Assembly (NCBI GenBank): GCA_934464585.1 | Contig: CAKSJY010000002.1 | Coordinates: 86,768 to 150,767, forward strand | Length of the DNA: 64,000 bases | Direction: 5' to 3' | From: an uncultured Eubacteriales bacterium | GTDB taxonomy: Bacteria > Bacillota > Clostridia > Oscillospirales > Acutalibacteraceae | In this document: one piece after another, positions 23,822 through 32,727 of the stretch | How positions within the stretch are numbered: position 1 is the first letter of the stretch | Layout of the letters: each line of letters starts with the position of its first letter | Program-made: the position numbers and the translations under genes | Notes under the pieces: generated by a model | What the model saw: only the letters and a program-made list of their open reading frames with translations | Database searches by the model: none | What the model was told of the DNA's origin: nothing

Positions 23822-25855
23822 ATGAATGAAAGTTTAGCTAATAGTAATGCAGAAGAAAAATCAAAAAAAGGGAATACGATATTTAAAAATCCCGGCATCA
23901 TTGGAAAAACTTCTATGGTAGTAAATGGTACTAGTGACGCTTTTTCAAGGAAAGAGGAAGACTCTACCACAAATGGAAACAAATATGATGTCGAATCGGA
24001 GTTATCAAGAAAACCCTACTACAATTTTAATGCTTTTCCTATTCAAAATAGAAAGGTTATTGACAAGGTTGCATTCGACATAAATGATAGTGAAGATTTA
24101 GTAGAGGAGAAGCTTTCAAAATCTGCTTCTATTAAAGAACACTTTAAATTTTCAACTTACTTACGATCATCCCGACAAGGGAAAATGTTTGGCAACTTTG
24201 CACTAGATCAAGGGGCGTTTTTAGGTTTAGAATATACGGAAGTAAATTTGGATAATAATCAATCTGCAGTTACTGTAGAAAGGAAAGAGTTAAGGGTAAA
24301 GCTTGGAAGAAACGGAATTTTTTCTACTTTAGAGGATGCTTCAAATGATAAAGCAACATCAGGTACGGTTTCTGAAATTGGAGAGCAAGATGTACCTGAA
24401 TTATTAGATAATATAAAAAACTATACATCTAATAATAAAATATACTTCAGGTGGTTTAACAATAGCAATACCTTTGTTAGAAAAATGGCTGAAAGTATAA
24501 GCTTGACTAGAGTGGCTGAGCTGCATAGCCCGTTTACTGCTGGTTCGGCAGCCAATAAAGTTCACAATTATCTCTCTACTGTATCTAGAGATTATTCTGA
24601 GGTTGGATTGCAGCAATATCCGGGACAAAATCAATTTAGAATTTTTGATAACAGTTATCCTGGCCATATATTAAAAAATCCAATTAATCAGCAAACGAGA
24701 AGGGGCGAGGCTGAACGGTTTAATGTACCGAGTGTATCTACACCGAAATTTTGGGATGAAATGTCTGAAGTTTCTGAGGAGGAGCTTGCCTCTCGATCAA
24801 GTAAACCCGGTAGAAAAACTATGGGTTTTGCTGAAAATGTTGCAGATTTAGAAACAAAACAGGAAACTCCTCTTAGTACATATAACCGTGGGGATGAAGA
24901 TGAGAAGCAGAGAGAGAAAAAGAAAGAGTTTTATGAAAGAATGAAGAGAATTTGGCACATAGATAATGAAAAGGAGAGTATGGAGATTTTTAATTCGGTG
25001 GTACCTACTATTGCTTTGCAAGAAAGGACAAGGGAAAATTATAAGGAATATAAGAAGAATTTTGATAAGAATTTTTCCATGAATGAGTTAATTAAGACTT
25101 TGAATTCACAAATATTTAATTATAATAGACTAATAGAGATAAAAAGACAACTTAATCGGGACTATAGCCCAAAATTAGAGGCAACTAAATATAATATAAT
25201 AGATGAATTTATTGATGAAATTGGAACTTTTCTTGAAGCATCGGCAGATGCTATTGTGAAATATGGAGAAGTATTGACGGATAAGGAAAAAGAGGGATGG
25301 CGTGCCGCTTTTGATAAAATGGTTGAAGAAATAAAACGAAAAGGCATGAATCCAAATGTTATGGAGATAAAAACTGATTTTGAAAAGTATATTCAAAAAG
25401 GAAAAGAGATAGAGAGCATGAGGAGTAAAAAATATCGTAAATGGTCAAATTATGAAGAATGCAAAAAAGACTTTTTCGAGGAAAATGGGAATTTTTCTAT
25501 ATCTAGGTTAGAAAAAGAATTTGGTTATCAAAAGAAAATTTATAAGGACTTATTTAAGAACAATGAGGAATTTAAAAACTTGAATGATACGGATGAGAAA
25601 AAAGAAAAATTGAAGTGCTTTATTATCACTGACAAGAATGAAATTCTTAACGCTATCGAGGGCCTCGTTATGGCTATACCATGTATTGTTGAAAATTATA
25701 AAGAGGAGATAAATGATGAGGAAAAGGCATTATGGAAAGATGCCTTTAATGAGCGAATAAATTTAATACAAAACCAAGGATGGGATTTGGAACTTTTAGG
25801 GATATCTGACGATTTTAACACTTACTTAGAGGATAGTAGAAGAGCAAAGCGATAA
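23822..25855 (+). CDS. Large unknown protein with RVxF-like motif and duplicated C-terminal helical domain
   Basis: I do not recognise a described family. The 677-residue protein has no signal peptide or membrane segment. Residues 1-100 are Asn/Ser/Lys-rich and look disordered; within them lie GIIGKTS (25-31) and DKVAF (81-85), the latter a match to the PP1-docking pattern K-V-x-F. A second similar stretch, RKTMGFAENV, lies near residue 335. The C-terminal 260 residues are strongly helical and charged and contain two diverged copies of one unit of about 140 residues (about 416-535 and 556-672): each has NFS..L, then Y....L/I..EEK..W..AF, then DF..Y. The same Y-L-E-W pattern ends two of the proteins encoded at 55.5-59.1 kb. 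It has an AGAGG site and its own promoter. Confidence 0.75.
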   Translation: MNESLANSNAEEKSKKGNTIFKNPGIIGKTSMVVNGTSDAFSRKEEDSTTNGNKYDVESELSRKPYYNFNAFPIQNRKVIDKVAFDINDSEDLVEEKLSKSASIKEHFKFSTYLRSSRQGKMFGNFALDQGAFLGLEYTEVNLDNNQSAVTVERKELRVKLGRNGIFSTLEDASNDKATSGTVSEIGEQDVPELLDNIKNYTSNNKIYFRWFNNSNTFVRKMAESISLTRVAELHSPFTAGSAANKVHNYLSTVSRDYSEVGLQQYPGQNQFRIFDNSYPGHILKNPINQQTRRGEAERFNVPSVSTPKFWDEMSEVSEEELASRSSKPGRKTMGFAENVADLETKQETPLSTYNRGDEDEKQREKKKEFYERMKRIWHIDNEKESMEIFNSVVPTIALQERTRENYKEYKKNFDKNFSMNELIKTLNSQIFNYNRLIEIKRQLNRDYSPKLEATKYNIIDEFIDEIGTFLEASADAIVKYGEVLTDKEKEGWRAAFDKMVEEIKRKGMNPNVMEIKTDFEKYIQKGKEIESMRSKKYRKWSNYEECKKDFFEENGNFSISRLEKEFGYQKKIYKDLFKNNEEFKNLNDTDEKKEKLKCFIITDKNEILNAIEGLVMAIPCIVENYKEEINDEEKALWKDAFNERINLIQNQGWDLELLGISDDFNTYLEDSRRAKR

Positions 25856-25876
25856 AATAGAAAATGAAAAATAATA

Positions 25877-25905
25877 TTGACAAATAAAGCTAAAGGTGTT
25901 AAAAT
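25877..25905 (+). promoter_or_regulatory. Sigma-A promoter of infC-rpmI-rplT
   Basis: TTGACA (25877-25882) and TAAAAT (25900-25905) are exactly 17 bp apart, placing the start near 25912. Confidence 0.8.
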
Positions 25906-25911
25906 ACTAAA

Positions 25912-26040
25912 GTAAAAGTAAAGTAGAACAAATTAGTTCTCACCTATGGGGTACCGTCCTGCATGGGTCAATATTTTCAGAATTCTGTTTTTATTGATTG
26001 TTATGTGCGGATGGGTGTCTCTATCCGCACTTTATTTTTA
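25912..26040 (+). promoter_or_regulatory. infC operon leader with attenuator (likely L20-type leader)
   Basis: A leader of about 155 bases precedes infC. It contains GTGCGGAT (26005-26012) pairing perfectly with ATCCGCAC (26023-26030) followed by TTTATTTTT, a terminator upstream of the coding region. In other Firmicutes the infC-rpmI-rplT leader is an L20-responsive attenuator. Position and terminator support the same here; I have not verified the L20-binding fold. Confidence 0.75.
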
Positions 26041-26068
26041 GCTAAAATTAATTTTGGAGGTGCTAACT

Positions 26069-26587
26069 ATTAGCAATAAGGAACTACAGATTAACGAAGA
26101 AATCAGAGATAAGGAAGTACGATTAATAGATTCCGACTCTTCTCAGCTTGGAATTATGTCTTCAAGTCAAGCTTTAAAAAAGGCAATGGAAAAAAATTTA
26201 GACTTGGTAAAAATTGCACCAAAAGCAGTTCCACCAGTATGTAAAATAATGGATTATGGTAAGTATAGGTTCGAGCAAGCTAAAAAAGAAAGAGAAGCTA
26301 AAAAGAACCAACATACAATAAGTATAAAAGAAATACGATTGTCTCTTAATATTGATGTGCATGATTTTAATACTAAGTTAAATCAGGCTTCTAAGTTTAT
26401 AAAGCAAGGCAATAAGGTTAAGCTTTCTATACGATTTAGAGGCAGGGAAATGGGTCATCCTGAAATAGGTTATGACATTATGAAAAGATTTGCTGATGAG
26501 ATTTCTGAAGTGGCTCAAGTAGAAAAGCCTGCTAAATTGGAAGGACGTACTATGCTGATGTTCCTTACATCCAAAACAAATAATTAA
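26069..26587 (+). CDS. infC: Translation initiation factor IF-3 (AUU start)
   Basis: Binds the 30S subunit and proofreads start-codon choice. The two-domain form is clear: INEEIRDKEVRLIDSDSSQLG at the N-terminus, a Lys-rich linker, and IKEIRLSLNIDVHDF plus RFRGREM in the C-domain. The best start is ATT at 26069, eight bases after GGAGG (26056-26060). In-frame TTG and GTG further up overlap that ribosome-binding site. An AUU start is the classic autoregulatory device of infC. The product would be 172 residues, the usual length. It is first in infC-rpmI-rplT. Confidence 0.92.
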   Translation: MSNKELQINEEIRDKEVRLIDSDSSQLGIMSSSQALKKAMEKNLDLVKIAPKAVPPVCKIMDYGKYRFEQAKKEREAKKNQHTISIKEIRLSLNIDVHDFNTKLNQASKFIKQGNKVKLSIRFRGREMGHPEIGYDIMKRFADEISEVAQVEKPAKLEGRTMLMFLTSKTNN

Positions 26588-26613
26588 TATAATTTTCAAG
26601 GAGGAGCAGTAAT

Positions 26614-26811
26614 ATGCCTAAAATTAAAACACATAGCGGTGCTAAAAAACGCTTTAAATTATCAAAGAATGGAAAAGTAATCCGTGCACACGCTAATAAG
26701 TCACACATATTAAACAAAAAAACAACTAAGCGTAAAAGAGGTCTTCGTCAAACAACTGTAGCAGACAAAACAAATGTTGCACAAGTTAAGAGATTAATAC
26801 CTTATAAATAA
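26614..26811 (+). CDS. rpmI: Ribosomal protein bL35
   Basis: Small basic 50S subunit protein of 65 residues. [20 protein letters not shown] at the start and [16 protein letters not shown] in the middle are diagnostic of L35. AAGGAGGAG lies before the ATG. It is between infC and rplT in the conserved three-gene operon and shares their leader control. Confidence 0.96.
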   Translation: MPKIKTHSGAKKRFKLSKNGKVIRAHANKSHILNKKTTKRKRGLRQTTVADKTNVAQVKRLIPYK

Positions 26812-26855
26812 TAGCTTAATTAAACTTAAAAATTACCATCATTGGAGGAATATAA

Positions 26856-27209
26856 ATGGCACGTGTAAAAGGTGCGTTAGCAACACGCAAAAGAAGAAAA
26901 AAGACTTTAAAATTAGCTAAAGGTTATTGGGGAGCAAAAAGTAAGCATTTCAAAATGGCTAAAGAAGCTGTTATGAAATCAGGTAACTATGCATATATTG
27001 GACGTAAACATAGAAAACGTGATTTCCGTCGTTTATGGATCACACGTATTTCTGCAGCTTGCAAAATGAACGGAACAAACTACTCCAGTTTCATAAACGG
27101 GCTAAAGAAAGCTAACATAAACTTGAATCGTAAGATGCTATCTGAAATCGCAGTATCTGATTCTCAAGCATTTGCAAATCTTGTAGAACAAGCAAAGGCT
27201 GCTAAATAA
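26856..27209 (+). CDS. rplT: Ribosomal protein bL20
   Basis: 50S subunit assembly protein that also represses its own operon by binding the leader in other Firmicutes. It is 117 residues. [20 protein letters not shown] at the N-terminus is the basic extension that threads into 23S rRNA, and [17 protein letters not shown] is the family signature. It is last in the operon; a strong GC-rich terminator follows. Confidence 0.97.
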   Translation: MARVKGALATRKRRKKTLKLAKGYWGAKSKHFKMAKEAVMKSGNYAYIGRKHRKRDFRRLWITRISAACKMNGTNYSSFINGLKKANINLNRKMLSEIAVSDSQAFANLVEQAKAAK

Positions 27210-27218
27210 ATTTGCTAG

Positions 27219-27253
27219 TTGCGCCCGGAAGTTATCCCGGGCGCAAATTTTTA
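27219..27253 (+). terminator. Rho-independent terminator after rplT
   Basis: TTGCGCCCGG (27219-27228) and CCGGGCGCAA (27237-27246) form a perfect 10-bp GC-rich stem followed by ATTTTTATT. Confidence 0.92.
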
Positions 27254-27313
27254 TTCATACAAAATTGCAATGAATATCCTTGTTGTTTTGTATGAAGGAA
27301 AGGTATTTATATT

Positions 27314-28114
27314 ATGATAAATAAAATAACAAGTCGTGATAATGCCTCGGTAAAAAGGGCGAAAAAACTTTCTTCATCGCCAAAAGAAAGAGAAAAACAC
27401 GGTCTGTTTTTTATAGAAGGCTTGAGAATTTCGCTTGATGCACTAAAAAGCGGAGTCGATATAGAAGAGGTGTTTTATACTCAAAAAGCCTTAGATAAGT
27501 GGAAAGACTCAGTAGAGATGTTAGTTTCTGATTGTAGAAAAAGCTATTTAATAAATGATTCTATAGCATCGTTTATTTCAGATACTCAGACCCCACAGGG
27601 GATTTTTTGTGTTTGCAAAATGCTTGACAAACCTCTTGATCTAGATAAAATAGGAAACAAGAGGTTTATTATAGGTCTTGAAAATATTCAGGATCCATCT
27701 AATATGGGAACAATTATAAGAACGGCAGAAGCTTTGGCAATAAATACGATTATATTATCCAAAAATTGTTGTGACATATATTCTCCAAAAGTTTTAAGAG
27801 GAAGTATGGGTGGAGTATTTAGAACTTCATTTGTTTATGTAGACTCATTTAAAGATGCGATTTGCAGGTTAAATGCACTTGGAGTAAATACATATGCATC
27901 AGTTATTGACAAGGATGCAAAGCTGATTACAGATTTATCTTTTGCAAACGGAAACAAAATGGTTATAATAGGAAATGAGGGTAATGGTATTAGTAAAGAA
28001 ACAATAAGTTGTTGTAAGGAGAGAATAACGATACCTATGCCCGGTAGAGCAGAATCTTTAAATGCTTCAATTGCTGCGTCAATCATTATGTGGGAAATGG
28101 TACGTAATGGATAG
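27314..28114 (+). CDS. TrmH/SpoU-family RNA 2'-O-methyltransferase
   Basis: SAM-dependent methyltransferase of the SPOUT class, probably acting on 23S rRNA. The N-terminal substrate-binding domain (KRAKKLSSSPKEREKHGLFFIEG) is followed by the knotted domain with motif 1 LENIQDPSNMGTIIRTAEA, motif 2 IIGNEGNGIS and motif 3 IPMPGRAESLNASIAASI. All SpoU motifs are intact. Position just after rplT is common in Clostridia. The exact nucleotide target cannot be read from the sequence. Confidence 0.9.
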   Translation: MINKITSRDNASVKRAKKLSSSPKEREKHGLFFIEGLRISLDALKSGVDIEEVFYTQKALDKWKDSVEMLVSDCRKSYLINDSIASFISDTQTPQGIFCVCKMLDKPLDLDKIGNKRFIIGLENIQDPSNMGTIIRTAEALAINTIILSKNCCDIYSPKVLRGSMGGVFRTSFVYVDSFKDAICRLNALGVNTYASVIDKDAKLITDLSFANGNKMVIIGNEGNGISKETISCCKERITIPMPGRAESLNASIAASIIMWEMVRNG

Positions 28115-28125
28115 GAGGTATCTGT

Positions 28126-29313
28126 TTGAATTCCAAAAAAATTTATTTAATATGGTTGCAATTAGTCTTTGGTATAGGTTCGAAAAAGGTTAAAGAATTT
28201 CTAGATTTCTATAATGGTGATATAGAGTCACTCTATAAAGATGGTGAAAGAGGCTGGAGACTTTGTGGATTGCTTGATAACAAAAATATAGATAAAATTA
28301 AAAATGAAGAAATTCTTAATTTAGCCGAAAAGGCATTTGAGAAAGCAAATTCACTTGATTATAAAATACTTACATTTTATGATGACAAATATCCTCAAAA
28401 ATTAAAAACTATATATAATCCACCAATGGTTTTATATGTATCTGGAGATTTAGGGAATATTGATGATGAAGTATCTATATCAATAGTAGGGACTCGTTCA
28501 TCAACCAAAAGCGGGCTCGATATTGCAGCTAATTTTGCCTATGATTTAGCAAAAAATGGATGTATAATTGTTAGTGGAGGAGCAATGGGGATAGATTCTG
28601 CTGCACATAAGGGTGCAATTCAGGCTGGAGGAAAGACTATTTCTGTGCTTGGGTGTGGAATTAATTATCCATATTTACCAAGTCTTGCATCTATGAGAAA
28701 GACAATATCTAAAACAGGTGCGTTAGTATCGGAGTATCCGCCTGATGTACCACCTCAAAAATGGACTTTCCCTGTTAGAAATAGAATTATTTCAGGATTA
28801 TCAAATGGAGTGTTAATAGTAGAGGCAGGAGTTAAGAGTGGCTCTTTGATAACAGCTGAACACGCTATTGATCAAAATAGAGATGTTTTTGCTGTTCCGG
28901 GTAGTATACAATCTCCGACATCGAACGGGACAAATAAGTTGATTAAAGATGGTGCAAAACCTGTTACATGTGTGGAGGATATTTTAGATGAATATAACCA
29001 TATATTAGGGTACAATATATCTAAAAATAATAACAATACCAACAATCAGGAAATCTTAAACAAATTGCCATTAACATCTACTATTCAATCAAAAGAATTA
29101 AAAAATAGTGGATCGCATTCAAAAAAGCTACCGGATGGTATTTCAGAAGATGCTAAAAGAGTATATAATATGCTTAGCAAAGAACCCAAACATATAGATG
29201 AAATAGCAATTAAGTGCAGCATAAAACCAAATGTTGTTTTGCAGGCCTTAACAGAGCTTGAATTAGCTGGAGTTGTAGATTCTTTGTCCGGAAGAAGATA
29301 TATTAAAAGTTAA
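28126..29313 (+). CDS. dprA: DprA/Smf, DNA-processing protein
   Basis: Loads RecA on incoming single-stranded DNA during natural transformation. An N-terminal SAM-like region (about 1-90) is followed by the Rossmann-fold domain with SIVGTRSST, IVSGGAMGIDSAAHKGAI, LGCGINYPYL and the SEYPPDVPPQKWTFPVRNRIISG signature, split here across residues 200-222. A C-terminal winged-helix (about 340-395) is also present. Start is TTG at 28126 with AGGAGG upstream. It sits before topA as in many Firmicutes. Competence itself cannot be inferred, because dprA is kept in many species without it. Confidence 0.93.
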   Translation: MNSKKIYLIWLQLVFGIGSKKVKEFLDFYNGDIESLYKDGERGWRLCGLLDNKNIDKIKNEEILNLAEKAFEKANSLDYKILTFYDDKYPQKLKTIYNPPMVLYVSGDLGNIDDEVSISIVGTRSSTKSGLDIAANFAYDLAKNGCIIVSGGAMGIDSAAHKGAIQAGGKTISVLGCGINYPYLPSLASMRKTISKTGALVSEYPPDVPPQKWTFPVRNRIISGLSNGVLIVEAGVKSGSLITAEHAIDQNRDVFAVPGSIQSPTSNGTNKLIKDGAKPVTCVEDILDEYNHILGYNISKNNNNTNNQEILNKLPLTSTIQSKELKNSGSHSKKLPDGISEDAKRVYNMLSKEPKHIDEIAIKCSIKPNVVLQALTELELAGVVDSLSGRRYIKS

Positions 29314-29342
29314 AATATTGAAAATTGGAGGTTAAAAATCGG

Positions 29343-31415
29343 ATGTCTAAATTGGTAATTGTTGAGTCACCGGCAAAAGCTAAAACAATAGAAAAGTATT
29401 TAGGTAAAAAATATAAAGTAGTGGCATCGATGGGTCATATAAGGGATTTGGCTAAGAGTACACTTAGCGTTGATATTGAAAATGACTTTAAGCCTAAATA
29501 TAGTGTGATAAGAGGTAAATCAAAGTTAGTAAATGAGCTAAAAAAGGAAGCTAAAAATAGCGAAAAAGTATTTTTGGCAACTGACCCCGATAGAGAAGGG
29601 GAGGCTATATCATGGCATTTGGCATATTTACTAGGTTTGGATTTAGACGATAAAAATAGAGTAACATTTAATGAGATTACCAAAAGTGGGGTAGAAAAAG
29701 GTATGTCTAACCCACAAAAAATAGATTTAGATCTTGTAAATGCTCAGCAAGCAAGAAGAATATTAGACAGGATTGTTGGATATAAATTAAGCCCGTTTTT
29801 GTCAAAAAGAATACACAAGGGACTATCGGCCGGTCGAGTACAGTCAGTTGCAATGAGAATTATAACTGATAGAGAAGAAGAAATAAGAAAGTTTGTACCT
29901 GAAGAATATTGGACTATAGATTGTAAATTTCTTTCAAAAGTACAAAAGGCTCCATTTTCAGCATCTTTCTATGGTAACAAAAAGGGAAAGATAAAAATAT
30001 CTTCAAAAGAAGAGGCTGATAATATACTAAAATCCCTTGAAAATGCAGATTATGTGGTTGAAAATGTTAAAAAGGGTGAAAAGAAACTATACCCATCCCC
30101 GGCATTTATTACCTCAACGTTGCAACAAGAAGCTTCTAATAAACTTGGTTTCACAGCAAAGAAAACAATGAAGCTTGCGCAAGAGTTGTATGAAGGTATT
30201 GAAGTATTGGATATGGGAGCTGTAGGTTTGATTACCTATATGAGAACAGATTCATTAAGAATATCTAATGAGGCGTTAACAGCAGCTAGGGAATTTATTC
30301 TTAATAAATGGGGAGAAAAGTATCTTCCTGAAAAACCAAGGGTATTTAAAACAAAGGCATCTGCTCAAGACGGACATGAAGCGATAAGACCTACATTACA
30401 AGAGCTTTATCCTGATAAAATTAGGCAGTCATTAACGGATGACCAATACAAATTATATAAATTGATATGGAACCGATTTATGGCATCTCAAATGGCTGAT
30501 TCTATTCTTAATACAGTAAGTGTGGACATTTCTGGTGGTGAGTATATATTTAGAACATCCGGGCATACAGTTAAGTTTGATGGATTTACTATTTTATATC
30601 CAAACAATGAAAAGAAAAAGGAAGAAAACAAGGTTCCGGTACTTGAAAAAGGTGAAAATCTTAATCTTAAGGAAATGCTTCCTAATCAGCATTTTACTCA
30701 GCCTCCTGCAAGATTTACAGAAGCAAGCTTGATTAAAACATTAGAAGGAAATGGAATAGGACGTCCGTCTACTTATGCTACAGTTATATCGACAATACTT
30801 GCACGTGAATATGTATTAAAAGAAGGTAAATCTTTAAAGCTAACAGAGCTTGGAGAAGTTACTACTGATTTAATGAAAGAACATTTCCCTAATATTGTTG
30901 ATACTAAGTTTACAGCCCAAATGGAAGAAGGGTTAGATATAATCGCAGAGGGCAAGTCTACATGGACAGACCTTTTGGATAATTTTTATGGTGCCTTTTC
31001 CCAGACACTTGAAAAGGCAGAAGAGGAAACAAAGGGTGTTAAAATACACCTTAAAGAAGATGAAACGGATATTATCTGTGAAAAATGCGGAAAGCCTATG
31101 GTTGTAAAATACGGACGATATGGTAAATTCATAGGTTGTAGCGGATATCCTGAGTGTACGAATATTAAAAAAATAGTAAATGAAACAGGTGCAATTTGTC
31201 CTAAGTGTGGAGGCAAATTAATAGAGAAAAAATCTAAAAAAGGAAGAGCATTCTTTGGTTGTGAAAATTATCCAAAATGTGATTTTGCATCATGGGATTC
31301 ACCAACAAAAGAACTTTGCCCTAAGTGTGGTAAAACTTTATTTATAAAAAAAGGAAAGAACAAAAAGCCATTTTGTATTACAGAAGGATGCAACTACGGA
31401 AAAGAGGAAGAATGA
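29343..31415 (+). CDS. topA: DNA topoisomerase I (TopA)
   Basis: Type IA topoisomerase that relaxes negative supercoils. TOPRIM domain begins LVIVESPAKAKTIEKYLG and contains the acidic triad region DPDREGEAISWHL. The active-site Tyr lies in GLITYMRTDS. GRPSTYATVI and FTAQMEEGLDIIAEG follow. The C-terminus carries three Cys4 zinc ribbons (CEKCGKPM, CPKCGGKL, CPKCGKTL). ATG at 29343 has GGAGG 11 bases upstream and matches the usual N-terminus. Its stop overlaps the trmFO start (ATGA). Confidence 0.96.
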   Translation: MSKLVIVESPAKAKTIEKYLGKKYKVVASMGHIRDLAKSTLSVDIENDFKPKYSVIRGKSKLVNELKKEAKNSEKVFLATDPDREGEAISWHLAYLLGLDLDDKNRVTFNEITKSGVEKGMSNPQKIDLDLVNAQQARRILDRIVGYKLSPFLSKRIHKGLSAGRVQSVAMRIITDREEEIRKFVPEEYWTIDCKFLSKVQKAPFSASFYGNKKGKIKISSKEEADNILKSLENADYVVENVKKGEKKLYPSPAFITSTLQQEASNKLGFTAKKTMKLAQELYEGIEVLDMGAVGLITYMRTDSLRISNEALTAAREFILNKWGEKYLPEKPRVFKTKASAQDGHEAIRPTLQELYPDKIRQSLTDDQYKLYKLIWNRFMASQMADSILNTVSVDISGGEYIFRTSGHTVKFDGFTILYPNNEKKKEENKVPVLEKGENLNLKEMLPNQHFTQPPARFTEASLIKTLEGNGIGRPSTYATVISTILAREYVLKEGKSLKLTELGEVTTDLMKEHFPNIVDTKFTAQMEEGLDIIAEGKSTWTDLLDNFYGAFSQTLEKAEEETKGVKIHLKEDETDIICEKCGKPMVVKYGRYGKFIGCSGYPECTNIKKIVNETGAICPKCGGKLIEKKSKKGRAFFGCENYPKCDFASWDSPTKELCPKCGKTLFIKKGKNKKPFCITEGCNYGKEEE

Positions 31416-32725
31416 ATATAAATGTTATAGGTGCCGGTCTGGCAGGCTGTGAGGCAGCATATTATATTGCCGAAAGAGGAGTTAATGTTACTCTTTATGA
31501 CATGAAACCAGGTAAGTTTACACCGGCTCATAAAAATAAGAATTTTGCGGAGCTTGTGTGTTCAAACTCATTAAAAGCGAAACGATTGGAAAGTGCTGCA
31601 GGGCTTTTAAAAGAAGAAATGAGAATCTTGGGCTCTTTGCTTATGAAATGTGCAGATTGTTGTGAGGTTCCCGCGGGTGGTGCTTTAGCAGTTGATAGGG
31701 ACAAATTTGCAGACGAGGTAACAAAGAAAATTAAGGCTCATCCACATATTAATATTATAGAAAAAGAAATAACCGAAATACCTGAAGGTGATATAAATAT
31801 TATTGCTACAGGTCCGCTTACTTCAGACAAGTTTGCCGAGAAGATATCAGAAATGTGCGGAGGACTTCTAAGCTTTTTTGATGCTGCTGCACCAATCGTA
31901 TCGGCAGAGAGCATCGATTTTGACAGTGCATTTTTTGCTTCCAGATATGATAAGGGCGATGGCGACGATTATATAAACTGTCCTATGAATAAGGAAGAAT
32001 ATGAACAATTCTATAATGAGCTAATATCAGCTGATCGTGCTCCGGTACATGAATTTGATAAAGCATCTCCGAAAGTATACGAGGGCTGTATGCCGGTTGA
32101 AGTTATGGCAACAAGAGGTATAGATACCCTAAGATTTGGACCACTAAAACCGGTTGGCTTAAGAGACCCTAAAACAGGTCTTAGACCATGGGCAGTGGTT
32201 CAATTAAGAAAAGAAAACAGAGAGGGTTCACTTTATAATTTAGTAGGATTTCAAACCAACTTAAAATTTGGTGAACAAAAGAGAATCTTCAGTATGATAC
32301 CTGCACTAAAAAATGCCGATTTTATGAGATATGGTGTTATGCATAGAAATACATTTATCGATTCTCCTAGGGTATTAAATAGAGATTTGAGTTTAAAGAG
32401 CAATAAAAATATATTTTTTGCAGGTCAAATAGTTGGTGTAGAAGGATACATGGAATCTGCTTCATCTGGAATTTTTTCGGCAATTAATTCTTTGAGAAGG
32501 CTGAATAATGAGGAGAAGTTTGTTTTGCCTAGGGAAACAATGTTGGGTTCTTTGATTTCCTATGTAACAGATGAAACAGTAGTTAAGTTTCAACCGATGG
32601 GGGCTAATTTTGGAATCTTGCCTTCTATAGAACCACATATAAGAGATAAAAAGGAAAGATATTCTGCGTTTGCAAACAGAAGTATAGAAAAATTGAAGGA
32701 AAATTTACCTTACAAGAGGGTGTAA
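31412..32725 (+). CDS. trmFO: TrmFO, folate-dependent tRNA U54 methyltransferase
   Basis: FAD enzyme that uses methylenetetrahydrofolate to make ribothymidine 54 in tRNA. The FAD-binding loop VIGAGLAGCEAAYYIAERG opens the protein, followed by VTLYDMKPGKFTPAHK and the family-specific AELVCSNSLKAKRLESAAGL. The C-terminal NRDLSLKSNKNIFFAGQ and GVEGYMESASSG complete the GidA-like fold. Start ATG at 31412 overlaps the topA stop, so they are coupled. Length (437) is normal. Confidence 0.95.
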   Translation: MNINVIGAGLAGCEAAYYIAERGVNVTLYDMKPGKFTPAHKNKNFAELVCSNSLKAKRLESAAGLLKEEMRILGSLLMKCADCCEVPAGGALAVDRDKFADEVTKKIKAHPHINIIEKEITEIPEGDINIIATGPLTSDKFAEKISEMCGGLLSFFDAAAPIVSAESIDFDSAFFASRYDKGDGDDYINCPMNKEEYEQFYNELISADRAPVHEFDKASPKVYEGCMPVEVMATRGIDTLRFGPLKPVGLRDPKTGLRPWAVVQLRKENREGSLYNLVGFQTNLKFGEQKRIFSMIPALKNADFMRYGVMHRNTFIDSPRVLNRDLSLKSNKNIFFAGQIVGVEGYMESASSGIFSAINSLRRLNNEEKFVLPRETMLGSLISYVTDETVVKFQPMGANFGILPSIEPHIRDKKERYSAFANRSIEKLKENLPYKRV

Positions 32726-32727
32726 TT

